From CAWABB01 sp963701735 (GTDB lineage: Bacteria; Bacteroidota; Ignavibacteria; UBA10030; UBA6906), in NCBI GenBank assembly GCA_963701735.1, contig CAVPBI010000010.1, positions 248,001-312,000 on the forward strand: a stretch of 64,000 nt of DNA, written 5' to 3'. Within the stretch, counting starts at the first letter, position 1; each line of letters opens with the position of its first letter. Made by a program: the position numbers and the translations under genes. The notes below the pieces were generated by a model. The model was not told the origin of the DNA. It saw only the letters and a list, made by a program, of their open reading frames with translations, and did not search any database. Positions 53,150 to 62,366 of the stretch are shown piece by piece.

Positions 53150-55090
53150 ATGGAATCCATCACCGTAACATTGCCCGACGGATCGCAGCGCAGCTATCCC
53201 CGGGGCGTCACCGGAAAGGCTGTCGCGGAGAGCATCGGTCCGCGCCTGGCCCGCGAAGCGCTTGCCATCGCCGTCGATGGCGAGACGCGCGATCTCGCCC
53301 GGCCGATCACGTCGGACGCAGCGGTGAAGATCCTGACATGGGCGGACGACGAAGGGAAGCACGCCTACTGGCACAGCTCCGCCCACCTCATGGCCGAGGC
53401 CGTCGAGGCGCTCTTTCCCGGGGCGAAGTTCGGCGTCGGTCCGGCGATCGAAACCGGATTCTACTACGATATCGACCTGGGCGACCATTCGCTGACGGCG
53501 GATGACCTCGGCAGGATCGAGCGCACGATGGTCGAGCTCGCCAGGCGCGATGCTGCCTACACGCGGGACGACGTTCCGTGGGAACGCGCGGTCGAGCAGT
53601 TCCGCCAGAAAGGCGATCAGTACAAGCTCGAGCTTCTCGAAGGGCTGAAGGGCGAGGCGATTTCGCTCTATCATCACGGCGGGTTCACGGACCTGTGCGC
53701 CGGCCCGCACATTCCCTCGACCGGCCGCATCAAGGCCATCAAGCTGCTGAGCGTCGCCGGCGCTTACTGGCGGGGGAACGAAAAGAACAAGATGCTGCAG
53801 CGCATCTACGGCGTGACGTTCCCGAACGACAAGGAACTGGCCGAGTATCTCGCGGCGCTCGAAGAGGCAAAGCGCCGGGACCACAGGAAGCTCGGACAGG
53901 AGCTGGAGCTGTTTCTGCTGACCCCGAAGGTCGGGGGAGGGCTCCCGATCTGGCTGCCGAAAGGGACGATCCTGCGCGAAGCGCTGGAGCAGTTCCTGCG
54001 TGCAGAACAGCGGAAGCGCGGCTACCTGCCGGTGGTCACCCCGCACATCGGGAGCATCAACCTCTACAAGACGAGCGGCCACTACCCGTACTACAGCGAC
54101 AGCCAGTTCGCGCCGATCAAGGTGGACGAGGAGGAATACCTCCTCAAGCCCATGAACTGCCCCCACCATCATCAGATCTACCTGTCGAAGCCGCGCAGCT
54201 ACCGCGACCTGCCGATCCGGCTTGCGGAATTCGGCACGGTATACCGCTACGAGCAGTCAGGCGAGCTGAACGGCCTGACGCGCGTGCGGTCGTTTACGGT
54301 GGACGACTCGCATATGTACGTGCGCGAAGACCAGGTGCTGGACGAGCTGTGCGACGTGATCGACCTCATCCAGCTGGTCTTCCGGACGCTCGGATTCAAC
54401 GACTTCAAGACGCGGCTGTCGTTCCGCGATCCGAAGAACACGCAGAAGTACGCCGGGTCGGACGAGTCCTGGATTGCCGCAGAACAGTTCATCCGGACAG
54501 CCGCGGAGCGCATGAAGCTGGACTCCACCATCGGGATCGGCGAGGCCGCATTCTACGGACCGAAGATCGACTTCATGGTCCGCGACGCGCTGAAGCGCAC
54601 CTGGCAACTGGGGACGGTCCAGATCGACTACGTGATGTCGGAGCGGTTCGACCTGGAGTACACCGGGAGCGACGGGCAGAAGCACCGCCCGGTCATCATC
54701 CACCGCGCGCCGTTCGGTTCGCTGGAACGATTCATCGGCGTGCTGATCGAGCACTACGCCGGGGAGTTCCCGCTCTGGCTGGCCCCCGTGCAGGCCGCGG
54801 TCATCCCGATTACGGACAAGCAGATGGACTACGCCCGCTCGGTCATGGACGAGTTGAAAGCGGCCGGCGTGCGCGGCGAGCTTGACGAACGAAGCGAGAA
54901 AGTCGGTTACAAGATCCGCGACTGGGAGCTGAAGAAGGTTCCCTTCATGCTCGTGGTCGGGGAGAGCGAGCGCCAGGCCGGTACTGTCGCGGTCAGGGTC
55001 CACCGGAAGGGTGACACCGGCGCGATCCCGGTGAAGGACTTCATCGATCGCGTAACGGGCCTGGTTTCGTCCAAAGCACTCACACTCTAG
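53150..55090 (+). CDS. thrS: Threonyl-tRNA synthetase
   Basis: 646 residues from the ATG at 53150. The N-terminal TGS domain (ITVTLPDGSQRSYPRGVTGKAVAESIG) is followed by the editing domain with HSSAHLMAEAVEALFPGAKFGVGPAIETGFYYDID and the HYHG/C-type sites (LYHHGGFTDLCAGPH). The class II catalytic core has PIWLPKGTILREALEQFLRAEQRKRGY, MNCPHHHQIYLSKPRSYRDLPIRLAEFGTVYRYEQSGELNGLTRVRSFTVDDSHMYV, and motif 3 in IIHRAPFGSLERFIGVLIEHYAG. An anticodon-binding domain ends the protein. It charges tRNA(Thr). It begins the conserved thrS-infC-rpmI-rplT-pheST run. Confidence 0.96.
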   Translation: MESITVTLPDGSQRSYPRGVTGKAVAESIGPRLAREALAIAVDGETRDLARPITSDAAVKILTWADDEGKHAYWHSSAHLMAEAVEALFPGAKFGVGPAIETGFYYDIDLGDHSLTADDLGRIERTMVELARRDAAYTRDDVPWERAVEQFRQKGDQYKLELLEGLKGEAISLYHHGGFTDLCAGPHIPSTGRIKAIKLLSVAGAYWRGNEKNKMLQRIYGVTFPNDKELAEYLAALEEAKRRDHRKLGQELELFLLTPKVGGGLPIWLPKGTILREALEQFLRAEQRKRGYLPVVTPHIGSINLYKTSGHYPYYSDSQFAPIKVDEEEYLLKPMNCPHHHQIYLSKPRSYRDLPIRLAEFGTVYRYEQSGELNGLTRVRSFTVDDSHMYVREDQVLDELCDVIDLIQLVFRTLGFNDFKTRLSFRDPKNTQKYAGSDESWIAAEQFIRTAAERMKLDSTIGIGEAAFYGPKIDFMVRDALKRTWQLGTVQIDYVMSERFDLEYTGSDGQKHRPVIIHRAPFGSLERFIGVLIEHYAGEFPLWLAPVQAAVIPITDKQMDYARSVMDELKAAGVRGELDERSEKVGYKIRDWELKKVPFMLVVGESERQAGTVAVRVHRKGDTGAIPVKDFIDRVTGLVSSKALTL

Positions 55091-55101
55091 GAGGAGTACC
55101 C

Positions 55102-55666
55102 ATCAGCAAAGAGAAGCGTGCCCGCATCAACGAGGAAATTCGCGTCCCGGAAGTGCGCGTCATCGACCAGCACGGCGGACAGCTGGGCGTCATGACGCCG
55201 GCGGCCGCGATCCGCCTGGCCAAGGAGCGGGAAGCCGACCTCGTGGAAATTGTTCCCAATGCCACGCCCCCCGTCTGCAAGATCATCAACTTCGGCAAGT
55301 ACAAGTACGAGCTGGCGAAGAAGGACAAAATCCAGAAGAAGCACCAGCACGTCTCCCTGCTGAAGGAGCTTCGGTTTCACCCTCAGACCGATACACACGA
55401 TTTTGACTTCAAGGTGAGACACGCGCGGCGGTTCCTGACCGAGGGGCACAAGGTGAAGGCGTCCGTCGTCTTCAAGGGGAGGGAGATCACCTACAAGGAG
55501 AAGGGGACGGACATGCTGAACCGGTTCGTCGAGCAGGTAGCAGGACATCTCGAAAGTCGACCAGGCGGCGCACATGGAGGGGAGAAGCATGATCATGATC
55601 CTCGCCCCGGACCGCAAGAAGAAGGTGGAAGCCAAGCAGGAAGACACAACGCCGAAGGAAGCGTAA
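55102..55666 (+). CDS. infC: Translation initiation factor IF-3, ATC start, one frameshift
   Basis: About 187 residues after removing one extra base near 55546-55552. No ATG, GTG or TTG fits; the ATC at 55102 follows a strong ribosome site (AGGAGGAG, 55089-55096) and begins SKEKRARINEEIRVPEVRVIDQHGGQLGVMT, the usual IF-3 start. Later blocks are LVEIVPNATPPVCKIINFGKYKYELAKKDK and ELRFHPQTDTHDFDFKVRHARRFLTEGHKVKASVVFKGRE. The conserved C-terminal MEGRSMIMILAPDRK is in the neighbouring frame. Rare start codons on infC are known to serve autoregulation by IF-3 itself. The gene lies 11 bp after thrS. Confidence 0.92.
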
Positions 55667-55669
55667 CCC

Positions 55670-55861
55670 ATGCCGAAGATGAAGACGCGGAGCGGAGCGA
55701 AGAAGCGGTTCTCGAAGACCGCCAGTGGCAAGATCAAGCGCGCCACCGCATACCGGAGCCACATCCTGACGTCCAAGACTACCAAGCGGAAGCGGAAGCT
55801 CCGCAAGGGACATCTGGTCTCCAAAGCGGACCAGCGCGCCGTGGAGATCATGCTGCAGTAA
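55670..55861 (+). CDS. rpmI: Ribosomal protein bL35
   Basis: 63 residues: MPKMKTRSGAKKRFSKTASGKIKRATAYRSH, then TSKTTKRKRKLRKGHLVSKADQRAVEIML. This is the standard bL35 sequence pattern and length. It lies 3 bp after infC, in the conserved infC-rpmI-rplT order. No frameshift. Confidence 0.97.
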   Translation: MPKMKTRSGAKKRFSKTASGKIKRATAYRSHILTSKTTKRKRKLRKGHLVSKADQRAVEIMLQ

Positions 55862-55929
55862 CACGCGCTTCACACACGCTGCGCCGTCACCGGCGCAGAT
55901 TACCGCAACCGTAGATCGAAAGAGCAACG

Positions 55930-56277
55930 ATGCCAAGGTCGCAGAACAAAGTTGCCTCCCACCGCCGTCGCAAGCGCGTCCTCGCGCAGGCGAAAGGCTA
56001 CTGGGGCGCTCGAAGCAAGGTCTATACGGTCGCGAAGCATCACGTCGACAAAGGACTGACGCACGCGTACCGTGGACGAAAACTGAAAAAGCGGACCTAC
56101 CGCCAGCTGTGGATTGCCCGCATCAACGCGGGTGCGCGCGTCAACGGGACCACGTATTCCCGCCTGATCGCAGGCCTGGCCGCCAAAGAGATCGAGATCA
56201 ACCGCAAGATGCTGGCGGAGCTTGCAGTGAGCAACCCCTCGGCCTTCGCCGAAGTGGTGAAGTTCGCCACCGCCTGA
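55930..56277 (+). CDS. rplT: Ribosomal protein bL20
   Basis: 115 residues: MPRSQNKVASHRRRKRVLAQAKGYWGARSKVYTVAKHHVDKGLTHAYRGRKLKKRTYRQLWIARINAGARVNGTTYSRLIAGLAAKEI. The pattern and length match bL20. In other bacteria L20 represses its own operon; no leader target is recognisable here. A 68-bp spacer separates it from rpmI. Confidence 0.97.
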   Translation: MPRSQNKVASHRRRKRVLAQAKGYWGARSKVYTVAKHHVDKGLTHAYRGRKLKKRTYRQLWIARINAGARVNGTTYSRLIAGLAAKEIEINRKMLAELAVSNPSAFAEVVKFATA

Positions 56278-56291
56278 CACGCCTGACGCTT

Positions 56292-56325
56292 CGTCCCCCC
56301 GGGTCCTCGCGACCCCGGGGGGACG
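56292..56325 (+). other. Perfect 12-bp hairpin between rplT and pheS
   Basis: CGTCCCCCCGGG (56292-56303) pairs exactly with CCCGGGGGGACG (56314-56325) around a 10-base loop. No T-tract follows, so a processing or attenuation role is more likely than termination. Confidence 0.6.
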
Positions 56326-56351
56326 CAGTCGTCCTCATAGAGAGCTCATCC

Positions 56352-57359
56352 ATGGACGCCGATATCCAGGAGATCCGCGGACGGGCGACCGCAGAGATTG
56401 ACCAGGTCAGCTCGCCCGAAGGCCTCGACCGCTTCCGCGTCACATACCTCGCCCGCAAGGGGTTCGTCGCACAACTGTTCGAATCGCTCAAGACCGTTCC
56501 GCCTGCCGAGAAGCCGAGGGTGGGGAAGGCGCTCAACGAGCTGCGCGAATATGTGCAGGGACTGCACGACCGCCGCGCCGCCGACCTGACCGCATCGGAG
56601 GCCGGCCGGCATACGCTCGACCTCACGCTCCCCGGACGGACCCGCTTCGCCGGCAGCAGGCACCCGCTGACCCAGGTGCTCGACGAGATCAAGGAGATCT
56701 TCGTCTCCATGGGCTTCGCTATCGCGGACGGCCCGGAGATCGAGGACGACTACCACAATTTCGGCGCGCTCAATTTCCCGCCCGACCATCCGGCACGGGA
56801 CATGCAGGACACGTTCTTTCTGGACACAAACGTGCTGCTCCGCACCCATACCTCGCCTGTCCAGATCCGGGTGATGGAGGAGATGCAGCCGCCGATCCGC
56901 CATATCATGCCCGGCAAGGTCTACCGGAACGAGGCCATCAACGCCCGCAGCTACTGCATGTTCCACCAGGTTGAAGGCCTGTGCGTTGACCGGGGCGTGA
57001 CGTTCAGCGACCTGAAGGGAACGCTGATCGCGTTCATCAAGGAATTCTACGGCCCGACGCTGAAATACCGGTTCCGGCCTACGTTCTTCCCGTTCACCGA
57101 GCCCAGCGCAGACATCTATATTACATGCTTCATGTGCGGCGGACGCGGATGCCGGATCTGCAAACAGTCAGGATGGCTGGAAATCCTCGGATGCGGCATG
57201 GTTGACCCCGCGGTGTTCCGGTCCGTCGGCTACGATGCCGAACGCTACACCGGCTACGCCTTCGGGATGGGCATCGAACGCATCGCGCTGCTGCGGTACG
57301 GGATCGACGACATCCGCCTCTTCTTCCAGAACGATATTCGATTCCTCTCCCAGTTCTGA
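56352..57359 (+). CDS. pheS: Phenylalanyl-tRNA synthetase alpha subunit
   Basis: 335 residues from the ATG at 56352. An N-terminal coiled coil (residues 1-85) precedes the class II core: HPLTQVLDEIKEIFVSMGFAIADGPEIEDDYHNFGALNFPPDHPARDMQDTFFL, RTHTSPVQIRVMEEMQPPIRHIMPGKVYRNEAINARSYCMFHQVEGLCVD, FRPTFFPFTEPSADIYI and GFGMGIERIALLRYGIDDIRLF-like YAFGMGIERIALLRYGIDDIRLFFQND. A short CxxCxxCxxC-like segment (CFMCGGRGCRICK, near residue 260) is unusual but found in some Bacteroidetes PheS. It forms the (alpha-beta)2 enzyme with pheT, which starts 3 bp later. Confidence 0.96.
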   Translation: MDADIQEIRGRATAEIDQVSSPEGLDRFRVTYLARKGFVAQLFESLKTVPPAEKPRVGKALNELREYVQGLHDRRAADLTASEAGRHTLDLTLPGRTRFAGSRHPLTQVLDEIKEIFVSMGFAIADGPEIEDDYHNFGALNFPPDHPARDMQDTFFLDTNVLLRTHTSPVQIRVMEEMQPPIRHIMPGKVYRNEAINARSYCMFHQVEGLCVDRGVTFSDLKGTLIAFIKEFYGPTLKYRFRPTFFPFTEPSADIYITCFMCGGRGCRICKQSGWLEILGCGMVDPAVFRSVGYDAERYTGYAFGMGIERIALLRYGIDDIRLFFQNDIRFLSQF

Positions 57360-57362
57360 GCC

Positions 57363-59779
57363 ATGAAAGTCCTTCATAGCTGGCTTCGGAAATACACTCC
57401 CGTCCGGATGACGCCGGAGGCCCTCACAGAGCGCCTGACCATGCTCGGGCTGGAGTTTGAAAGCGTCGAGAACCTGGGCGACGCGTTCGAGGGCTTCGTC
57501 GTCGGCCGCGTGGTGACGTGCGAACGCCACCCCGCAGCGGACAGCCTCTCCGTGTGCTCCGTTGACGTCGGCAGCGAGACGATCCAGATCGTCTGCGGCG
57601 CCCCGAATGTCGCCGCCGGACAGCGCGTCGCGGTCGGTCTCGTTGGCGCGGTCGTCCCGCGCGGGCAGAAGGATGGAGCACCCTTCACGCTCGGCGCCGT
57701 GACAGATCCGTGGCATCGACTCCCACGGCATGATCTGCTCTGAGTACGAACTCGGTCTCGGGAAGGACGCGGATGGGATCATGGTTCTCCCGCCGAACGG
57801 AACGCCGGGACGACCTCTCGCGGATGCGCTCGACCTCCGCGACGTCGTGTACGATGTGGAGGTGACGCCCAATCGGCCGGACTGGCTGAGCCACATCGGC
57901 GTCGCGCGCGAGATCGCGGTGCTCACAGGTCGCGGTGCAGTGCTCCCGAAGGTCTCGCTCCGGGAATCCCGCGACCCGATCCGCCGCCATCTTTCGGTGC
58001 GCGTGGACGATCGCGCGAACTGTCCGCGCTTCGCCGCGCGCATGATCCGGGGCGTGCGCATCGGCCCCTCGCCGCCGTGGCTTCAGAACGCGCTGCGGAA
58101 TGTCGGTCTGCGTCCGCGCAATGCTGTTGTCGATATCACCAACTACGTCATGCTCGAGTGCGGCCATCCGCTGCACGCGTTCGACTACGCGCTGCTGCGC
58201 GGCCGCTCCATCGTGGTGCGGCAGGCACAGGCGGGCTCGCTGTTCACGACACTCGACGGGAAGAAGCATTCGCTCCCCGAGGGTGCGGTGATGGTGTGTG
58301 ACGCCGAACGCGAGGTGTCGATCGCAGGAATCATGGGCGGCGAAAACAGCGAAATCAACGACGCGACGACGGATGTCGTTCTCGAGGCGGCGTACTGGAA
58401 CCCCTCGAGCATCCGGCGCACCGCGAAGGCGCTGGGGATTTCGACAGACGCGTCGCAGAGATTCGAGCGGGGGGCGGACCCCAACGGAATCGACTACGCG
58501 CTTGACCGCGCGGCGGCACTGGTCGTTCAGCTTGCGGGCGGAACGCTGCTCGCCGGCCGCATCGATGTCTATCCGAAGAAGATCCGCCCCGGACGCCTCA
58601 CGCTCAGGACCACGCGCGTGAATGCTCTCCTCGGGACGTCGCTGACGCGGAACGATGTGGCGAAGATCCTCGGGCTTCTGGACATCCCGACCGCAAAGCG
58701 CGGAGCCGATGCGCTCGTGTGCACGATCCCGACACGCCGCGTTGACCTGACCCGCGAGATCGATCTCATCGAAGAAGTCGCCCGCGTGTACGGCTACGAC
58801 AGGATCGAAGAGAAGCAGCGCGCCTTCGTGGATTTCTCCAGGAGGGGAAAGCTCACGACGACCGCAGATCACGTCCGGACGTATGCGGTCGGGGCCGGGT
58901 TCAGGGAAGCGATTTCAAACTCCATGGTCGATCAGAAGCGGGCCGCCCTGGCATCAACGACGCCGGTCTCCATTCTGAACCCGCTCGGGCAGGAGATGGC
59001 GTACCTTCGAACCAGCCTCGTTCCGGGCCTTCTTGACGCTCTGGCGCACAACATCAGTTACGGCTCCGGCGACGTCAAACTGTTCGAAATTGGCCATGTT
59101 TTTGCGCGAAGCGGTCTCCCAGCGAAAGCCCTCGTTGAAGGGTATCAGGAGGAGGAACGCCTTGCGCTCCTGATGACCGGACAGGTCTCTCCGCGGCAGT
59201 GGGGAGTATCACCACGTCCGGCCGACCTGTTTGACCTGAAGGGTGAAGTGGAAGGACTCCTCGGGGATCGCTCTCTTGACAAATGGCGTCTTATTTCTTA
59301 TTCTACCAGCGATGGTTTAACTGAAGCGACGCTAGCCATTGAAATTCATAATGGTTACGCGGGTTACCTCGGTCGAGTGAAAGACGAGGTGCTTCGGTTG
59401 TTCAACGTGAAGCAAGACGTGTATGTTGCGGAGCTTTCTCTCGATGCTGTCGCGCATTCCGCGAAGAAAGCGTACGCTGAACTTCCGAAGTATCCGAAGG
59501 TCCGCCGGGATGTCGCATTCACTGTTGCGCGGGACGTTCTCGCGGGCGACATCATGAATACCTTGAAGGAGTCGGCAGGGCCGCTTCTCACATCGATCGA
59601 TGTTGTTCGATGTCTTCGAGGGCGGGGCACTCGGCGAAGAGAAGAAGAGCCTGGGTTTCTCGCTCGAGTTGATGTCGAGAGACCGGACGCTGACCGACAG
59701 TGAGATTGAGGAAACGGTCCGACGTTCGGTGTCGGAGGTGGAACGGCGGCACAACGCGGTGTTGCGGAGCGCTTCGTAA
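57363..59779 (+). CDS. pheT: Phenylalanyl-tRNA synthetase beta subunit, two frameshifts
   Basis: About 804 residues after removing two extra bases (near 57702 and near 59604). The N-terminal part begins VLHSWLRKYTPVRMTPEALTERLTMLGLE and includes the EMAP-like tRNA-binding domain. The first break lies in TLGAV|IRGIDSHGMICSEYELGLG. B3/B4 and B5 domains follow (RFAARMIRGVRIGPSPPWLQNALRNVGLRPRNAVVDITNYVMLECGHPLHAFDYALL). After the second break, FDVFEGGALGEEKKSLGFSLELMSRDRTLTDSEIEETVRRSV is the C-terminal FDX-ACB domain. The essential role shows that the breaks are sequence errors. It ends 12 bp before a small coiled-coil gene. Confidence 0.92.
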
Positions 59780-59791
59780 GGAGTCTCTGGT

Positions 59792-60154
59792 ATGGGTTCA
59801 TCCGGCGTCGTATCTGCAGAACAGCAACCGGCCAACGCAGCGACTGTCCAGAGTGACGTCGAGGCGGTGGAGGCGGCTCTTCGTGGGCTCTGGGATCGCA
59901 CCCGCAAGGCGGGTGAATTGATCGCGGAGTTGCGCGGAGAGAATGCTTCACTTCGGGCCCAGATGGAGGGTCTGCAGAAAGACCTTGAGGGCTTGAAGCA
60001 TGAGATCGCTCGAAAGGACGAGGCGGTCACCCGGCTGCAGGCTCAGCGTGCGGGGGAGGAGGCGCAGCGTGGGGCCGTGCTTGCCAACGGCGAGCGTGAC
60101 GCGCTTGCAGCGCGCGTGAAGGACCTTATCGCGAGACTGGAAGCATACCTATAA
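59792..60154 (+). CDS. Small coiled-coil protein between pheT and zapA
   Basis: 120 residues, almost entirely helical. Residues 25-118 show a heptad pattern (VEAVEAALRGLWDRTRKAGELIAELRGENASLRAQMEGLQKDLEGLKHEIARKDEAVTRLQ), a long coiled coil. It has no signal peptide or membrane helix, so it is cytoplasmic. Its place directly before zapA (2 bp) suggests a cell-division link; this position is common in related genomes, but no function is known to me. Confidence 0.7.
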   Translation: MGSSGVVSAEQQPANAATVQSDVEAVEAALRGLWDRTRKAGELIAELRGENASLRAQMEGLQKDLEGLKHEIARKDEAVTRLQAQRAGEEAQRGAVLANGERDALAARVKDLIARLEAYL

Positions 60155-60156
60155 TC

Positions 60157-60471
60157 ATGCGGACTTTCCTTGAACCGATGACGACCGACAGAAAGAGCAT
60201 CAAAGTAAAGATCTTCGGGTCAGAGTATCCGCTTCGTGGCGACAGTGAGGAGTTCACACGCCACGTCGCGTCCTATGTGGACGACATGATCACTTCGATC
60301 CACACCAAGATCCCGGAGCAGCCGACGTTGACCGTAGCTGTCCTGTCGGCGCTGAACATCACTGAAGATCTCTTCAAAGAGCGGGACCGATCCCGTTCGC
60401 TCGCCACGATGGTTGAGCACGAAGCCGGCCGGATGTCAAGCTATCTGGATTCCTGCCTGCGGGGCGAGTAA
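60157..60471 (+). CDS. zapA: Cell division protein ZapA
   Basis: 104 residues from the ATG at 60157; an ATG at 60178 would remove seven residues. The ZapA head IKVKIFGSEYPLRGDSEEFTRHVASYVDDMITSIHTKIPEQPTLTVAVLSALNITEDLFKERD leads to a C-terminal coiled coil. It binds FtsZ and helps the Z ring form. Size and pattern are typical. It follows the coiled-coil gene closely and ends where the probable structured RNA region begins. Confidence 0.88.
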   Translation: MRTFLEPMTTDRKSIKVKIFGSEYPLRGDSEEFTRHVASYVDDMITSIHTKIPEQPTLTVAVLSALNITEDLFKERDRSRSLATMVEHEAGRMSSYLDSCLRGE

Positions 60472-60800
60472 CTGTTCTTTGCGGTTCAAAGGGAATGTCG
60501 CTATCGGAGTATCATCCGCACTGGCGGCCGTTTCACACACTAAATAAAGAACCAACATTGTGTCCATGGGAGCCCGGCTCATGGGCGTCAATTACAGGCC
60601 TCATCCCTGCTGAAGCTTCGCTTCAGCGGGGACTCTCGCGATGACCTCCGCCTGAAGGCGGGGCGAGCGGGACCGTGGACGTAAGAGACGCTCAGGCGAG
60701 CACCCACTGTGTTGGAAGGGTTCTTTCATTCAGTGCCTTCCATTGAAACGGCTGTACTGTGCGGATTTTTTTTGGACGAACGGCGAGAATCGGAGGTTGT
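60472..60800 (+). other. Intergenic region zapA-rny with a probable promoter and structured RNA
   Basis: This 329-bp gap has no gene that I can support. A promoter-like pair, TTG at 60479-60481 and TATCGGAG at 60502-60509 (20-bp gap), lies at its left; the -7 box is only half conserved. From about 60549 to 60723 the sequence folds well (next entry). A stem GGAAGG/CCTTCC around 60714-60741 and a run of eight T at about 60766 lie at the right, just before rny. Confidence 0.5.
60549..60723 (+). ncRNA. Candidate structured RNA (possibly 6S-like)
   Basis: Closing pairs are CCAACA (60552-60557) with TGTTGG (60710-60715) and GTG with CAC next to them across a small internal loop. Inside are a 12-bp hairpin (CCCTGCTGAAGC with GCTTCAGCGGGG, about 60605-60631), a hairpin CTCCGCC-TGAA-GGCGGGG nested in CTCGC/GCGAG (about 60635-60667), and a short one near 60566-60583. 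The zapA neighbourhood hosts 6S RNA in several other lineages. The fold is not the classical single-rod form, so this stays a candidate. Confidence 0.35.
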
Positions 60801-62366
60801 ATGAATCTTGAGCTGTGGCATGCCGCCGTCTTCGCCCTTTTTCTGTTGTTCGGATTCGGGCTCGGCTGGTATCTCAGCAGTCGGAGCGGACAGAACAAGA
60901 TCGCTTCAGCAAAGGAGATGGCCCGGAAGACTCTGGAGGACGCGGAAAAACAGGCGGATACGATCAAGCGTGAGAAACTGCTTGAAGTGAAAGACGAATG
61001 GTACCAGAAAAAGAAGGATTTTGACTCGGATATTCAGAACAAGCGCACAAAGCTTGCCGCCCAGGAGAAGGCGATCGAGGTCCGCGAGGAAAACATCGAC
61101 CGGAAGGTCGAGCTCATGGGGAAGAAGGAGCGGGAACAGGCGAACCTGAAGCGGTCGCTTGATGAGCGGACGGGTCAGATCCAGCAGCAACAGGGCGAAT
61201 TGACCCGCCTCATCACCGAGGAGAATGCCAGGCTTGAACGGGCCTCCGGCCTCTCAAGGGATGATGCAAAAAGGATCCTCATCGAGAATATGCTTTCCGA
61301 AGCCCGGGCAGGCGCCGCCCACCTGCTGAAGGACATCCGGGACAAAGCCCGCGAAGAAGCTCGAAAGGAAGCCCAGAAGATCATTGTGCAGGCCATTCAA
61401 CGGACCGCAGCTGATCATTCCGTTGAAACGACGGTCAGCGTCCTTTCGATTCAGAGCGACGAGTTGAAGGGGAAGATCATCGGCCGGGAGGGAAGGAACA
61501 TCAGGGCGTTCGAGGCAGCGACCGGCGTGGACGTAATCGTGGATGACACCCCCGAGGCCGTCATCCTCTCGGCATTCGATCCGTTCCGGCGTGAAGTGGC
61601 ACGGCTCTCCCTGGAACGCCTCATCGCGGACGGGCGCATCCATCCGGCGCGCATCGAGGAGGTCGTTTCGAAGGTGAAAGCCGAGCTCGAGGAGGAAACC
61701 CTCCGCGTCGGCGAGAACACTCTCCTCGAAATCGGCCTGCATGGAGGCCACAAAGAGATTTTGAAGCTCATCGGCAGGATGAAGTACCGGTCGAGTTACG
61801 GACAAAACATGCTCCAGCACAGCATCGAAGTGGCGTTCCTGACAGGTATGATGGCCTCCGAACTGCGCCTCGATGCCAACCTTGCCAAGCGGGCCGGGCT
61901 CCTGCACGACATCGGGAAGTGCGTGGACAAGTCCGTCGAGGGGCCCCATGCCCTCATCGGGTATGAACTGGCGAAGAAGTTCGGAGAGCACCCTCTCGTG
62001 GCGAACGCTATCGGCTCGCATCACGAGGACATCCCGATGGAGTCGCCCATCTCGGCCCTCGTGCAGGCGGCGGACGCGGTGAGCGGGGCGCGCCCGGGAG
62101 CCCGGCGCGAATCCGTCGAAGGTTATGTCAAACGCCTCGAAAACCTGGAGTCCCTCGCTCAATCGTTCCCGGGAGTCACCAAGACATACGCCATTCAGGC
62201 CGGCAGAGAGGTGCGCGTGGTCGTTGAGCCCGACAAGATCGATGACGCCCTGGCGGACCAGCTGGCCAACGACATCTCCTCGAGGATCCAGAAGGAGATG
62301 GAGTACCCCGGACAGATCAAGGTGACGGTGATCCGTGAGTACAGATCCGTCGCGTACGCGAAATAG
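60801..62366 (+). CDS. rny: Ribonuclease Y
   Basis: 521 residues from the ATG at 60801, preceded by GGAGG. One N-terminal membrane helix (WHAAVFALFLLFGFGLGWYLSS) leads to a long coiled coil (residues 35-180), a KH domain (SIQSDELKGKIIGREGRNIRAFEAATGVDVIVDDTPEAVILSAFDPFRREVAR) and an HD domain with the metal motif RAGLLHDIGKCVDKSVEGPHALIGYELAKKFGEHPLVANAIGSHHEDIPMES. It starts mRNA decay at the inner membrane. Domain order and length match the family. It overlaps coaE by 32 bases. Confidence 0.95.
   Translation: MNLELWHAAVFALFLLFGFGLGWYLSSRSGQNKIASAKEMARKTLEDAEKQADTIKREKLLEVKDEWYQKKKDFDSDIQNKRTKLAAQEKAIEVREENIDRKVELMGKKEREQANLKRSLDERTGQIQQQQGELTRLITEENARLERASGLSRDDAKRILIENMLSEARAGAAHLLKDIRDKAREEARKEAQKIIVQAIQRTAADHSVETTVSVLSIQSDELKGKIIGREGRNIRAFEAATGVDVIVDDTPEAVILSAFDPFRREVARLSLERLIADGRIHPARIEEVVSKVKAELEEETLRVGENTLLEIGLHGGHKEILKLIGRMKYRSSYGQNMLQHSIEVAFLTGMMASELRLDANLAKRAGLLHDIGKCVDKSVEGPHALIGYELAKKFGEHPLVANAIGSHHEDIPMESPISALVQAADAVSGARPGARRESVEGYVKRLENLESLAQSFPGVTKTYAIQAGREVRVVVEPDKIDDALADQLANDISSRIQKEMEYPGQIKVTVIREYRSVAYAK

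Noticed and set aside
60472..60800. tmRNA in the zapA-rny gap
   Set aside because: No tRNA-like ends and no tag-peptide reading frame can be found; the structure supports only an unspecified RNA.
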